From the NCBI RefSeq assembly GCF_011762005.1, contig NZ_JAASQU010000001.1:985974-1049973 (forward strand): DNA of 64,000 bases. The letters are read 5' to 3'. The notes beneath the pieces were generated by a model. The model was given only the letters and a program-made list of their open reading frames with translations, was not told where the DNA came from and searched no databases. This stretch comes from Qipengyuania flava. GTDB lineage: Bacteria; Pseudomonadota; Alphaproteobacteria; Sphingomonadales; Sphingomonadaceae. Shown one piece after another: positions 53,087-62,126 of this stretch (positions are counted from its first letter, which is position 1; each line of letters starts with the position of its first letter). Position numbers and translations under genes: made by a program.

Positions 53087-54314
53087 ATTCCTGTATTTCA
53101 TCGCCGTCTGCATCGTGCTGTTCATCGTCGGCTCGATTGCGCTGACGATCTGGTCGCGCGAGGCGACCGAGATCGCCTTCGTTCCGCGTGGTGAGTTCGT
53201 CGAACAGGAACCATTGGCAGCCAATGCCTATCAGGACCCGGATATGTGGTATTCGCGGCCCGGCCTCGGAACCGCCGATCCGGCACGCTACCAGCCGGCA
53301 ATAGCGGAGACCGCGCCCGATCCCGCTACACGCGAAGCCGCACCCGACTCACCCGCGGCCGAACAAAGCCTATCAGCGGGCAATCCACTGGAAAGCACCG
53401 GTTCGACCGCGGGCGAAGCCGCCGATCCGCAAGAGCTGCCCGAATTCGCAGTCTTCTTCGTTCCGCCCACCAGCTATATCCAGGCCGGCGGCGACTGGAA
53501 CGCCACGCTTGGCGATCCCACGACCGACAACCGCGCGCGCATATTCCTTCGCGGGCTGGCGAGCCCCTTCAACAGGGCGGACGAAATCTGGGCGCCGAAA
53601 TACCGCCAGGCAGCGGCCGGCGCCTTCCTGACCGACAAGCCCGAGGCCCAGCAGGCTATCGACGCCGCCTATGCCGATGTCAGCCAGGCTTTCGACTATT
53701 TCCTCCAGAGCATCGACGCCGACAAGCCGATCGTGCTCGCCGGGCATAGCCAGGGGGCATCGCATATCCTGCGTCTGTTGCGGGAGAAGGTTGCCGACAG
53801 CCCGCTGGCCGGCCGGATTGCCGCTGTCTACGCACCCGGCTGGCCCGTTTCGGTCGAACACGACCTTCCCGCACTGCCCTTCCCCGCCTGCGCTGCCGCT
53901 GGCCAGGCGCAGTGTCTGCTCGCCTGGTCGGCCTTTTCCGACGATGGCAATGCCGACATGATCATGCGCCGCTACGAGGCAACGGTGGGCTATAACGGCG
54001 AGCCGCGCGGGACCGGCCCGATCCTTTGCGTCAACCCGATCACCGGCGGTACCAATGGCAGTGCACCGGCAAGTGCCAACCTCGGCACGCTGGTTCCCGA
54101 CGAAGCGCTGGCCAAGGGCGAACTGGTTTCAGGCGCCGTTCCCGCCCGCTGCGGCGAGAACGGCCTGCTTTATATCGGCGATCCGCCCGAGCTGGGACAG
54201 GGCGTGCTTCCCGGCGGAAACTACCATGTCTACGATATCCCGCTGTTCTGGAAGAACCTGCAGGAGGACGTCATTGCACGAGTGAAAGCATGGGCCAGCG
54301 CACGGGAAGCGTAA
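53076..54314 (+). CDS. DUF3089 alpha/beta-hydrolase-like membrane-anchored protein
   Basis: 412-residue protein with one N-terminal TM helix (KFLYFIAVCIVLFIVGSIALTIW) and a periplasmic hydrolase-like domain. DUF3089 features: AVFFVPPTSYIQAGGDWNATLGD, the FNRADEIWAPKYRQAAAGAFL segment, and the nucleophile elbow VLAGHSQGASHILRLL (GHSQG). About 55 residues of Pro/Ala/Glu-rich sequence after the helix (residues ~60-125) look like a lineage-specific insert. The substrate is unknown. AGGA lies before ATG 53076 inside the end of the exporter gene. Confidence 0.88.
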   Translation: MARKFLYFIAVCIVLFIVGSIALTIWSREATEIAFVPRGEFVEQEPLAANAYQDPDMWYSRPGLGTADPARYQPAIAETAPDPATREAAPDSPAAEQSLSAGNPLESTGSTAGEAADPQELPEFAVFFVPPTSYIQAGGDWNATLGDPTTDNRARIFLRGLASPFNRADEIWAPKYRQAAAGAFLTDKPEAQQAIDAAYADVSQAFDYFLQSIDADKPIVLAGHSQGASHILRLLREKVADSPLAGRIAAVYAPGWPVSVEHDLPALPFPACAAAGQAQCLLAWSAFSDDGNADMIMRRYEATVGYNGEPRGTGPILCVNPITGGTNGSAPASANLGTLVPDEALAKGELVSGAVPARCGENGLLYIGDPPELGQGVLPGGNYHVYDIPLFWKNLQEDVIARVKAWASAREA

Positions 54315-54778
54315 TCGAGAACGCGCTCGATTACGGCGATGCGCTGCCCGATGGCGGTGCGTTGATCGGGCTCGACCTCGGGACCAAGACCATCGGCGTA
54401 GCCACCTGCGACGCGGGCTGGCGTTACGCCACCGCGGGCAAGACCATCCCCCGCAGCAAATTCGCCAAGGATTCGGCCAAGCTGCGCGCGATCGTCGAGG
54501 AACGCGCGATAGTCGGCGTGGTGATCGGCCTGCCCCGCAATATGGACGGCAGCGAAGGCCCGCGCGCACAAGCGAGCCGCGCCTATGCCCGCAATCTTGC
54601 CGAAACTTTCGCGCTGCCAGTCCTGTTGTGGGACGAGCGCTGGTCCACCTCGAGCGCCGAAGCCGCCATGATCGGACAGGACATGAGCCGGGCCAAGCGT
54701 GCCGAGCGAATCGACAGCCATGCTGCGGCGATCATCCTGCAAGGCGCGATAGACGCCTTGGCGGGTGGCGGGTTATAA
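54290..54778 (+). CDS. ruvX: Putative Holliday junction resolvase / pre-16S rRNA nuclease (YqgF)
   Basis: 162-residue RNase H-like nuclease. Family motifs: LIGLDLGTKTIGVATCDAGW with the first catalytic Asp, VVIGLPRNMDGSEGPRAQASRAYARNL, VLLWDERWSTSSAEAAM with the DER motif and ERIDSHAAAIILQGAIDAL with the final Asp. It is now thought to finish 16S rRNA 5' processing. It overlaps the end of the DUF3089 gene by 25 bases. Confidence 0.93.
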   Translation: MGQRTGSVIENALDYGDALPDGGALIGLDLGTKTIGVATCDAGWRYATAGKTIPRSKFAKDSAKLRAIVEERAIVGVVIGLPRNMDGSEGPRAQASRAYARNLAETFALPVLLWDERWSTSSAEAAMIGQDMSRAKRAERIDSHAAAIILQGAIDALAGGGL

Positions 54779-54789
54779 ACACCGCCGCG

Positions 54790-54951
54790 ATGCGGCTTAT
54801 CGATGCCCTCAAATTCCTGGTGAGCGGCCAGGGCCACGATCCGGACACCGGCCTCGCCGACCGTGACCGCGTTCTGTCACGCGCGCTCATGATCGTCGGC
54901 GGGGCTTTCGTTATCCTGAGCTTTGCGCTGTTCGTGCTGTTCTATAGCTGA
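54790..54951 (+). CDS. Tiny single-helix membrane protein
   Basis: 53-residue frame: a polar N-terminal half (MRLIDALKFLVSGQGHDPDTGLADRDRV) and one TM helix (ALMIVGGAFVILSFALFVLFYS). It follows ruvX by 11 bases and its stop overlaps the end of the convergent cupin-like gene by 10 bases. There is no clear ribosome-binding site. The sensible hydrophobic profile and tight position support translation, but this is not certain. Confidence 0.55.
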   Translation: MRLIDALKFLVSGQGHDPDTGLADRDRVLSRALMIVGGAFVILSFALFVLFYS

Positions 54952-55832
54952 GTTCGCCGGGCGTGGGCCTCACGCGAGAGCATCAGATCGCCCGCAGTCT
55001 CGGCTTCGCGCCACAGGCGGTCGCGCGCGGCCGCGCAACTTTCGCGCGCTGCGCGCGCCTCGAAACACGCCAGTCGCATGCGCGTACTCGGGTGGTTGCG
55101 CCCGAAATCGGCCGCGAGATCGAGCGCGCCACCCTCGCCCAGCGCCACGGCGCAGCGCAGGAAGGTCTCGCTTGCCGAGGGGTTGAGGATGCCGGAGATG
55201 CGCAAACCATCGAGATCGAAACCGTATTGATCGTACCATTCCTGCCCCGGATCGACATGCACGATGTTGAGCGAGACCGAAGTCGAACTCGGCGGATGCT
55301 GGGAATGGACGTCGCGATGCGCGCGGTAATGCAACATTCGCCCGCGATGCAAGGCGCTGCGCTCGACGAACCGCAGCGCCACGGCTTCCCCGCGATAGCC
55401 CGCGATGTCGCCATATTCGATCTCGTAATAGTCGCTGCGATAGCCGGGCCCGAAATAACCCGCGGTAAGGAAATCGAAATTGTGGTCATGCGCGATCCCG
55501 TAGACGAGGCTCGTAGCGCCGCTGGCCTGAAGGCACTTATCGGCTTCACCCGGCCAGATATTCGCCCTGAGAAAGCAGCCACCGACGACCGGCGAAAGCA
55601 CGATCGCCTGCGGGCCGTAGCCGCTTGCCACAATCTCTGTTCGATGGGCATCGCGCAACTGATCCAGCAGCAGGTCTCCGAGAAAGGTCCGGTTGTTGGC
55701 TAGCCGCGCGAGATGCTCAGCGGCGGCTTGGACGCTTTCTTCCACGCGGGGATCGAAGCCCGCGGCGATCGCATCGACAGTCTCCTCGAGCGTGGCAGCG
55801 CCAGCCACCGGCGAAGGGATCTCCCGTGGCAT
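54942..55832 (-). CDS. Cupin-like putative metalloenzyme of the peptide/HEAT cassette
   Basis: 296-residue protein with no family I can name. An N-terminal helical part (residues ~1-65) precedes a beta-rich domain with a cupin-type metal pattern: IAHDHNFDFLTAG (His115, His117), DYYEIEYGD (Glu137/139), and a later RMLHYRAHRDVHSQHPP (His168, His172), then SVSLNIVH. This HxH...E...H layout is that of double-stranded beta-helix iron enzymes such as thiol dioxygenases and JmjC-like hydroxylases. The C-terminal ~80 residues are helical. The ATG at 55832 overlaps the stop of the HEAT-like gene (TGATG), so the two are coupled. Confidence 0.68.
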   Translation of the reverse strand: MPREIPSPVAGAATLEETVDAIAAGFDPRVEESVQAAAEHLARLANNRTFLGDLLLDQLRDAHRTEIVASGYGPQAIVLSPVVGGCFLRANIWPGEADKCLQASGATSLVYGIAHDHNFDFLTAGYFGPGYRSDYYEIEYGDIAGYRGEAVALRFVERSALHRGRMLHYRAHRDVHSQHPPSSTSVSLNIVHVDPGQEWYDQYGFDLDGLRISGILNPSASETFLRCAVALGEGGALDLAADFGRNHPSTRMRLACFEARAARESCAAARDRLWREAETAGDLMLSREAHARRTQL

Positions 55833-56784
55833 CAACCGGGCTCGGAAAGCAGAGATGGACGCTCACGTTGCAATTGCGCCAGCAGTGCCCGAGCTGGCTG
55901 ATAGAGCGGATCTTCGCGATCCTGCGCAATTCCCTCGAGGAGCGGCAAACCTGTCGCCGGATCGAGCGCAAGGCATGCCGGACCGCCTGCCAGCGCAGTT
56001 GCGCATCGCCGGTGCGCGTCCGCGCCGCAAGGACAGGCAAAGCGTCGCTTCGCCCCATCCGGCCAAGCAACAGCATGGCAAGTTCGGCGCGGCTGTCGGC
56101 CGCATTTCCGCTCGCACGATGGACGATGCGCCCCGACCGCACATCGATCCGTCGCGTCGGACCGGGGCGGCCGGCAGTCCTCGCCAACCGCAGCGTCAGC
56201 AAAGATTCGTGCGACGGCTGGATCAGGCGGGATCGCCTCGGCCCCGTGCATTTCATGCGCGCACCGGACTGAAGTTCCGTACGCACAGAATTGAGGGTCA
56301 CGCGACCGCGATCCTCGGCCTCGATTGCGAACAGGCTTGCGCTGGCCTTACCTGCCAGCACCATTTCCCGTTGCTCGGCATCGACGAATGTCGCTATTGG
56401 AAGCTCTGAAAAAGCTGCTGCGTCTTGCAACACAAGCGACAGTGTCGCGCGCGCCTTGGCGGCAATCTGCAACACATGCGCACCGGCTTGCGAGCGATGC
56501 CGGAAGGCCAATTGCGCAAGCGGATAGGCACGATGCAACGCGGTGAGCCGGCCAATCAGAGGCCGTAGTAGGTCGCGCGCGGCCCCTGTGTGCTCGAACA
56601 AGGCAACAAGGGCCGGACAGTGGGCAAAATCGCCTCCTTCGCCATAACGGAGCAGTTCTTCGAGGACTGCCGCCAGCCTCGGCTCGCGGCGGCAGTCTTC
56701 CAAAGCCTCTTCCATCGCGACCCGATGGGTTCGGGCTTCCCTATCGTCTCCGCGCAGCGCTTTGAGCTCGTCACGGACGAACAT
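55832..56784 (-). pseudogene. HEAT-like helical protein of the cassette, frameshifted near its end
   Basis: The frame from ATG 56784 reads sensibly for about 270 residues (MFVRDELKALRGDDREARTHRVAMEE ... LAMLLLGRMGRSDALPVLAARTRTGDAQLRWQAVRHAL) and then degenerates into Cys/Arg-rich sequence. The other frame supplies a natural end: ALDPATGLPLLEGIAQDREDPLYQPARALLAQL...LLSEPG, stopping at 55832. The total, 953 bases, is one short of a multiple of three, so one C/G is missing in the GG run at 55973-55974. The restored protein (~317 residues) is all helical with HEAT-like C-terminal repeats. It could be a sequencing error or a true loss of function. Confidence 0.7.
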
Positions 56785-56797
56785 CTGTTCCGGCCCG

Positions 56798-56950
56798 TCA
56801 GAGAAGCATATCGACCTGCATATGATCGTAGAGATAGACGATGATGCCGATCACATCGTCACCTCCGCTTGCCCATGGGGCGCTGCCAAAAAGACCTGCT
56901 GCCGTATCCAGTTCCGGCAAGCTGTCGAGTTCGATACCCGTGTTCTGCAT
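56798..56950 (-). CDS. 50-residue peptide, possible precursor heading the HEAT/cupin cassette
   Basis: 50-residue frame with a strong ribosome-binding site (GAGGGGGAAGA directly before ATG 56950). It starts MQNTGIELDSLPELDTAAGL, continues FGSAPWASGG, and ends DDVIGIIVYLYDHMQVDMLL. The first half is acidic and leader-like; Gly-Gly at residues 29-30 divides it from a hydrophobic end rich in Ile/Val/Tyr. It is 13 bases upstream of the HEAT-like gene on the same strand. The layout resembles a ribosomally made, modified peptide precursor followed by its processing genes, but I know no such family and a structural subunit is also possible. Confidence 0.6.
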   Translation of the reverse strand: MQNTGIELDSLPELDTAAGLFGSAPWASGGDDVIGIIVYLYDHMQVDMLL

Positions 56951-57072
56951 TCTTCCCCCTCATGCCCGACCGATCCCCATCCGGCCCGCCCGATGAAGGT
57001 TGCCCCGGGTATCGCTGCGAGGGAAATTAAAACATTGTAAGATCATGAGACGCACGGCTAACGCAGCATGTG

Positions 57073-57519
57073 ATGAGCGAGCAGGCGCGAAAATTCGATC
57101 CATCCCAGGCGACCGACTTCTTTACCGGTCGGGGGCACCCCGGATGGCTCGGTCTGCGCTATTCTGACCACGGCGACGATTGGGTCGAACTCGAATTGCC
57201 GTGGCGCGAAGACCTGCTCGGCGAGGAAGGTCAGCGGGTGCTTGCCTCGGGCCCGATTCTAAGCCTGATGGACATGGCCAGCGGAATGGCGATCTGGCGC
57301 GCGATGGACGAATTCACAGCGATCGCGACGCTCGATCTGCGTGTCGACTACGTACGGCCCGCGCGTGAACAGGCCAGCGTTTTCGGGCGCGCGCAATGCT
57401 ATCGCCTGACCCGCAGCGCCGCCTTCGTCCGCGGACTCGCGCATGACGGCGATGCCGACGACCCGGTGGCGCATATCCAGGCGGTCTTCATGAAAATCAC
57501 ATCGACGGCGAGGCTGTGA
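57073..57519 (+). CDS. PaaI-type acyl-CoA thioesterase (hotdog fold), first of a pair
   Basis: 148-residue hotdog-fold protein. It contains HPGWLGLRYSDHGDDWVELELPWREDLLG and GPILSLMDMASGMAIWRAM with the helix-Asp site, then IATLDLRVDYVRPA, the usual PaaI/YbgC end-strand. The substrate acyl-CoA is unknown. The ATG at 57073 follows a GTG at 57070 which may also serve. Its TGA overlaps the region of the second thioesterase start, so the two form an operon. Confidence 0.82.
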   Translation: MSEQARKFDPSQATDFFTGRGHPGWLGLRYSDHGDDWVELELPWREDLLGEEGQRVLASGPILSLMDMASGMAIWRAMDEFTAIATLDLRVDYVRPAREQASVFGRAQCYRLTRSAAFVRGLAHDGDADDPVAHIQAVFMKITSTARL

Positions 57520-57521
57520 GC

Positions 57522-57935
57522 ATGGCGGACGCACCCGAGATCGAAGCCCTGACGCCCTATGCCCGTTCGCTCGGCATTTCCCTGGATCGCTGGGAAGACG
57601 GCACGCCGATCCTGACCGTCCCATTCGACGAGACGGTGGAGGGGCGACCCGACCATTACCACGGTGGTGCAACCGGCGGGTTGCTCGAAACCGCAGGCTA
57701 TGCCGTATTGCGCGCGGAACTGGCGCGGCAGGATCGCGTCGCCATGCTCAAGCCGATCAACATAACCGTCCAGTATCTCGCCGCGGGCAAGAGCCGCGCC
57801 AGCTTCGCCTGCGGGCGCATTACCAAACTCGGCCGGCGAAGCGCGAATTTGACCGTAGAGGCGTGGCAGGACGACCGCGAGCGGCCGATTGCGACCGCCG
57901 TCATGAACGTGCTGATGGCAGAACCTGCAACCTAG
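57522..57935 (+). CDS. PaaI-type acyl-CoA thioesterase, second of a pair
   Basis: 137-residue hotdog-fold protein, paralogous to the gene before it. Seen: GTPILTVPFDETVEGRPDHYHGGATGGLLETAGYAVLRAEL with the HxGGxxxxLxE-type active-site helix, and LKPINITVQYLAAGKSRASFACGRITKLGRRSANLTVEAW. ATG 57522 has GAGG eight bases upstream; a GTG at 57516 overlaps the upstream stop and is an alternative. Paired thioesterases of this kind often form mixed complexes (inference). The stop overlaps the convergent pbp gene by four bases. Confidence 0.82.
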   Translation: MADAPEIEALTPYARSLGISLDRWEDGTPILTVPFDETVEGRPDHYHGGATGGLLETAGYAVLRAELARQDRVAMLKPINITVQYLAAGKSRASFACGRITKLGRRSANLTVEAWQDDRERPIATAVMNVLMAEPAT

Positions 57936-60118
57936 TTGGCGGCGTCTTCCAGTTCCTCGCGGCGGTTGCGGACGGCCTCATAGCGTCGTTCGTCCGCGCG
58001 TCTTCGTGCTTCCTCGATCGCTGCCTCGTCCACCGCGACCCCCTGGTCGCCAATGCTGATGTCGACCGGGATGCCGTCGATCTCGGTCGAAAAGACCGCT
58101 TCGCCATCGCGGATGCGCAGCCGCGAATTGCCATCGCCGAGCGGGATATCGCCCAGATCGGGAACGTCGAGCGGTTCGATGGGCGTGCCGGGGTCTTGCT
58201 GTTCGCGCGGAGCGGGCTGCGTGGGCGCAGCTCTGACATTCATCGCGCGGTTCATGAAATCGCGCCAGATGCGTGCGGGCAGTCCGCCGCCGCTGATGCC
58301 GCCCTGCAGCGGCGAATTGTCGTCATTGCCTATCCACACGCCGACCACGAGATCGCCCGCATAGCCGACGAACAGCGCATCGCGATTGTCTTGCGTGGTC
58401 CCCGTCTTCCCGAAGTTCGGCCCGCTCAGCATCGCGGCGCGGCCCGTGCCCTTGTTGATCGCCGCACGCAGCATGCGCTCCATCTCCGAATGCGTCGCAC
58501 GAGACAGGCTCGAGGGTCCGTCCCACAGGTTTTCGAAGAAGCCGCGCTCGGGGCGTGCGAAGGCGTGGGGCTCGACCGGATATTCATTCGCTGCCACCGC
58601 GGCATAGGCGGAGGTCAGTTCGAGCAGCGTCATGGTCGAAGTGCCGAGTGCCAGGCTGGGATCGCCTTCGGGTAGAGGAGCGCGCACGCCCAGATCGCGC
58701 GCAGTGGCGATCACCTTCTCGCTGCCCACCTCGCCCAGCAATCGGACCGCCGCGACATTGCTAGATTGCGCGAAAGCTTCTTCGAGCGTGAGGCTGTCGG
58801 AATAGCGCTCGCGCGAATTCTTGGGCCGATAGCTGCCCTCGGTGATCGCGGAATTGGCGATCCGGTCCGCGGGGCTCCAACCCGCCCGTAGAGCGGCGAG
58901 ATAGACGAACAGCTTGAACGTCGAGCCCGGCTGGCGCTTGGCCTGCGTCACGCGGTTGAAGGGCGATTTGGCGTAATCCTTGCCGCCGATCATCGCGACC
59001 ACTTCGCCGTTGCGGCGCATCGCGACCAGCGCCACCTGTGCTTCGCCCAGCGGCGCGCGCTGCGTTACCTGGCGGGCAATGTTCTGCAGCCGGCTGTCGA
59101 GCGTCGTCGTCAAGGTCTGGCGCGAATAGCCCTGCTCGGTCAGTTCGCGCGCCTCGGGCAGCGCCCAGTCCGCGAAATAGGTTCCCGTCGGCAGATCATT
59201 GCGTGTGCGCACATCGAGCGCTGGCGGTTTCATCGCGCGCGCTTCGGCCTCGGTGATATAGCCCGCATCGACCATCGATTGCACCACGATCCGCATGCGC
59301 CGCTCCGCACGGTCGTAATGCTTGGTCGGAGCATAGGCGCTTGGCGCCTGCAACAGCCCGGCAAGCATCGCCGCCTGGTTGGCCTTCAGGTTTTCCGGCT
59401 TGCGGTAGAAATAGTGCAGGCTCGCCGCACGCAGCCCATACACATTGTCGCCGAAATAGGCGTTCGAGAGGTAACGGCCGAGGATCTCGTCCTTGGTCAG
59501 CCAGCCTTCGAGCCAGAAGGCAATCAACGCCTCGCGCGCCTTGCGGGTGAGGGTGCGTTCGGGCGTGAGGAAAGTGAACTTCGCCAGTTGCTGCGTGATC
59601 GTGCTGCCCCCGCCGGTGCCCGTCAGCGCGGCGCGGGCGATACCGCGCGGATCAACACCCCAGTGCGAATAGAACCGCCGGTCTTCGGTCGCCAGGAATG
59701 CGTGGATCACATGCGGCGGCAGGGCGGCCACCTCGACCGGTTCGTCGGTTATCGCCCCGTTGCGCGCGATCGGCGTGCCGTCGGCAGCGAGCAGGGTAAT
59801 CTGCGGCGCGGCGATCGGCTCGAGCGATTTGGACAGCGGTGCGGTGATCGCGAGCCAGGCGAACAGGGCGATGAAGAGCGCGACGATCGCGGCAAGGATG
59901 CGCACCGCCCACCAGCGCTTGCGCCGGCTGCGCCAGTAGTCGCGCTGCCACCATCGCTGGCGGCGCTTTTCTTCGGCATCGAGAGCCCCGTCCAGACGGT
60001 CGAGACGTGCGTCCCAATCGTCATAGTCGAGCGCCTCATGCGTAGCGTAATAGCCCCGGTGGCCCGCGGGTTCGGCCTCCGGTTGCGACTTGCGGCGGAA
60101 AGAATCGAATACGCCCAT
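57932..60118 (-). CDS. Class A penicillin-binding protein (PBP1A-like)
   Basis: 728-residue bifunctional peptidoglycan synthase. A cytoplasmic N-terminus (~70 residues, charged) leads to one TM helix (residues ~71-92). The GT51 transglycosylase has EDRRFYSHWGVDPRGIARA (catalytic Glu145) and GGSTITQQLAKFTFL; the transpeptidase has the catalytic Ser in PGSTFKLFVYLAAL, SSN in AQSSNVAAVRLL, and KTG in FGKTGTTQDNRDALFVGYAGDLV. A short Pro-rich linker and a small C-terminal tail follow. It polymerises and crosslinks the wall. Confidence 0.94.
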   Translation of the reverse strand: MGVFDSFRRKSQPEAEPAGHRGYYATHEALDYDDWDARLDRLDGALDAEEKRRQRWWQRDYWRSRRKRWWAVRILAAIVALFIALFAWLAITAPLSKSLEPIAAPQITLLAADGTPIARNGAITDEPVEVAALPPHVIHAFLATEDRRFYSHWGVDPRGIARAALTGTGGGSTITQQLAKFTFLTPERTLTRKAREALIAFWLEGWLTKDEILGRYLSNAYFGDNVYGLRAASLHYFYRKPENLKANQAAMLAGLLQAPSAYAPTKHYDRAERRMRIVVQSMVDAGYITEAEARAMKPPALDVRTRNDLPTGTYFADWALPEARELTEQGYSRQTLTTTLDSRLQNIARQVTQRAPLGEAQVALVAMRRNGEVVAMIGGKDYAKSPFNRVTQAKRQPGSTFKLFVYLAALRAGWSPADRIANSAITEGSYRPKNSRERYSDSLTLEEAFAQSSNVAAVRLLGEVGSEKVIATARDLGVRAPLPEGDPSLALGTSTMTLLELTSAYAAVAANEYPVEPHAFARPERGFFENLWDGPSSLSRATHSEMERMLRAAINKGTGRAAMLSGPNFGKTGTTQDNRDALFVGYAGDLVVGVWIGNDDNSPLQGGISGGGLPARIWRDFMNRAMNVRAAPTQPAPREQQDPGTPIEPLDVPDLGDIPLGDGNSRLRIRDGEAVFSTEIDGIPVDISIGDQGVAVDEAAIEEARRRADERRYEAVRNRREELEDAAN

Positions 60119-60178
60119 CGACTACTGTGTTAAACGAACAACACAGCAATGGATAGGGGATCGCGGATGAACGCGGCT

Positions 60179-61174
60179 TTACGCCGATTTGCCAACAACG
60201 CTCTCGGGGAGATCCTCGCCGAAGACGCGTTGATAATATTCGGCCACCAGCATGCGTTCTTCCTCGTCGCATTTGTTGAGGAAGGACAGGCGGAACGAGA
60301 AGCCGACATCCTTGAAGATGGCGTAGTTCTGCGCCCAGGTGATGACCGTCCGCGGGCTCATTACGGTGCTGATATCGCCATTGATGAAACCCTGCCGCGA
60401 CAGGTCGGCGACCTTGATCATGTCGGCGAGGAGTTTCGGATCGATATCGGGATTCTTCGCCGAAACGATCGCCTCTTCGGTTTCCGCCGGCAGATAATTG
60501 AGGCCGACGACGATGTTCCAGCGGTCCATCTGGCCCTGGTTGATCTGCTGCGTGCCGTGGTACAGGCCCGAGGTATCGCCGAGGCCGACGGTGTTGGCTG
60601 TGGCGAACAGGCGGAAGTTCGCATCGGGCCGGATCACGCGGTTCTGGTCGAGCAGGGTCAGCTTGCCCTGCTGTTCGAGCACGCGCTGGATCACGAACAT
60701 CACATCGGGGCGGCCCGCGTCGTATTCGTCGAACACCAGCGCCACCGGGTGCTGCAGTGCCCAGGGCAGCAGGCCTTCGCGGAATTCGGTCACCTGCAGC
60801 CCGTCGCGCAGCACGATCGCGTCGCGACCGACCAGGTCGATACGGCTGATATGCGCGTCGAGATTGATCCGCACGCAGGGCCAGTTGAGCCGCGCGGCGA
60901 CCTGTTCGATATGCGTCGATTTACCCGTGCCATGATAGCCCTGCACCATCACGCGGCGGTCGTGCGCGAAACCCGCCAGGATCGCCAGCGTGGTATCCGG
61001 ATCGAAGACATAGGCCTCGTCCAGATCGGGCGTACGCTCGTCCGGCTTGGAGAAAGCGGGCACCTGCCAGTCGATATCGATCCCGAATGTCTCGCGCACA
61101 TCGACGGTGGTGTCGGGCGCGGGAAGGACGGTCTTGGCGGAAGCGTCGAAGCTCTTGTCGGTCATATCGTTCAT
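60179..61174 (-). CDS. cobS: Cobaltochelatase subunit CobS (AAA+ ATPase)
   Basis: 331-residue AAA+ subunit of the aerobic cobalt chelatase for cobalamin. Walker A is [22 protein letters not shown], Walker B is [25 protein letters not shown], and [33 protein letters not shown] is the sensor 1/arginine-finger region typical of CobS. The N-terminal [30 protein letters not shown] is also typical. CobT, usually adjacent, is not on either side here, and cobN is not in the window. The related role of CobS-like ATPases with other metal chelatases cannot be excluded. Confidence 0.9.
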   Translation of the reverse strand: MNDMTDKSFDASAKTVLPAPDTTVDVRETFGIDIDWQVPAFSKPDERTPDLDEAYVFDPDTTLAILAGFAHDRRVMVQGYHGTGKSTHIEQVAARLNWPCVRINLDAHISRIDLVGRDAIVLRDGLQVTEFREGLLPWALQHPVALVFDEYDAGRPDVMFVIQRVLEQQGKLTLLDQNRVIRPDANFRLFATANTVGLGDTSGLYHGTQQINQGQMDRWNIVVGLNYLPAETEEAIVSAKNPDIDPKLLADMIKVADLSRQGFINGDISTVMSPRTVITWAQNYAIFKDVGFSFRLSFLNKCDEEERMLVAEYYQRVFGEDLPESVVGKSA

Positions 61175-61280
61175 CGCGTGGGGCGGGTTAGACGGATGGA
61201 TAGGTAGCTGCAAGCAACGAAATTGCGATGCGCCCCAAGCTGCTCTCGACTTGGCGCTGGCTGCATCACATATTGTCGCC

Positions 61281-62126
61281 ATGCCGCCCGTCCCGCTGTC
61301 CGAACGCCTGCGTCTCAAGCTCGTCGAGCAAGTGCGCGGCGTGTTCAACGACGTGGATGGAGGCGAAGCCCCGGTGCCCGTGTCCGACGAGGCCCTGTTC
61401 GCGAAGGATACGCCGATCCGAATGGTGCATGCGGATATTGTGGCGATGATGGTCGGCGGGATCCGCGGACTGCTGCTGCAGATGCTGCACCCGCACGCAT
61501 TGCAAGGGGTACTCAACCATTCGAACTTCCGCAGCGACATGCACGGACGGCTGCGACGCACAGCGCGCTTCATCGCGGTGACCACCTTCGGCCATCGCGA
61601 CGATGCGCAGGTGGCGATCGAGCGGGTCAACCGAATACATGCCGCAGTCGGGGGCAGGCTGCCCGATGGGTCGTCCTATTCCGCCAGCAACCCGCGTGTC
61701 TTGGCATGGGTCCACGTCGCCGAGGCGACCAGCTTCCTCGCCGCCTATCTGCGCCATGTGCGGCCCGATATGCCCGGCTCCGAGCAAGACGAATATTATC
61801 GCCAGTTCGCGGTGGTCGCTCGCGCGCTCGGCGCGGATCCGGTCCCGCTCGACCGGCGCGAAGCAGACACGATCTTCCGCGACTTGCGGACCGATCTCAC
61901 CGCCACACCCGCCGCACGCGAAGTGGCCGATCTCGTGCTGCGGCAGCGACCGCAAGGCGCTCCCCCTGCAGTACAGGCCATGCTGGGGGCAGAGGCGGTG
62001 GCGCTGCTGCCTCCCTTCGCCCGGTCCATGCTGGGACTGGAGCGCCCGGGTCTCGCCGCCCTCCCCGCGCGCGCCGCGACATGGGGAATGGGCAAGACCT
62101 TGCGCTGGGCCTTCCGGCAATCCTAG
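61281..62126 (+). CDS. MpaB-type oxygenase (DUF2236)
   Basis: 281-residue protein of the oxygenase MpaB family (latex-clearing-protein-like haem proteins). Key pattern: [53 protein letters not shown], where the His residues of LHPHALQGV are candidate haem ligands, and [20 protein letters not shown]. The substrate is unknown. The ATG at 61281 is the first that fits the family; the two genes are divergent, with 106 bases to cobS. The last four bases overlap the convergent hxlR-type gene. Confidence 0.85.
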   Translation: MPPVPLSERLRLKLVEQVRGVFNDVDGGEAPVPVSDEALFAKDTPIRMVHADIVAMMVGGIRGLLLQMLHPHALQGVLNHSNFRSDMHGRLRRTARFIAVTTFGHRDDAQVAIERVNRIHAAVGGRLPDGSSYSASNPRVLAWVHVAEATSFLAAYLRHVRPDMPGSEQDEYYRQFAVVARALGADPVPLDRREADTIFRDLRTDLTATPAAREVADLVLRQRPQGAPPAVQAMLGAEAVALLPPFARSMLGLERPGLAALPARAATWGMGKTLRWAFRQS

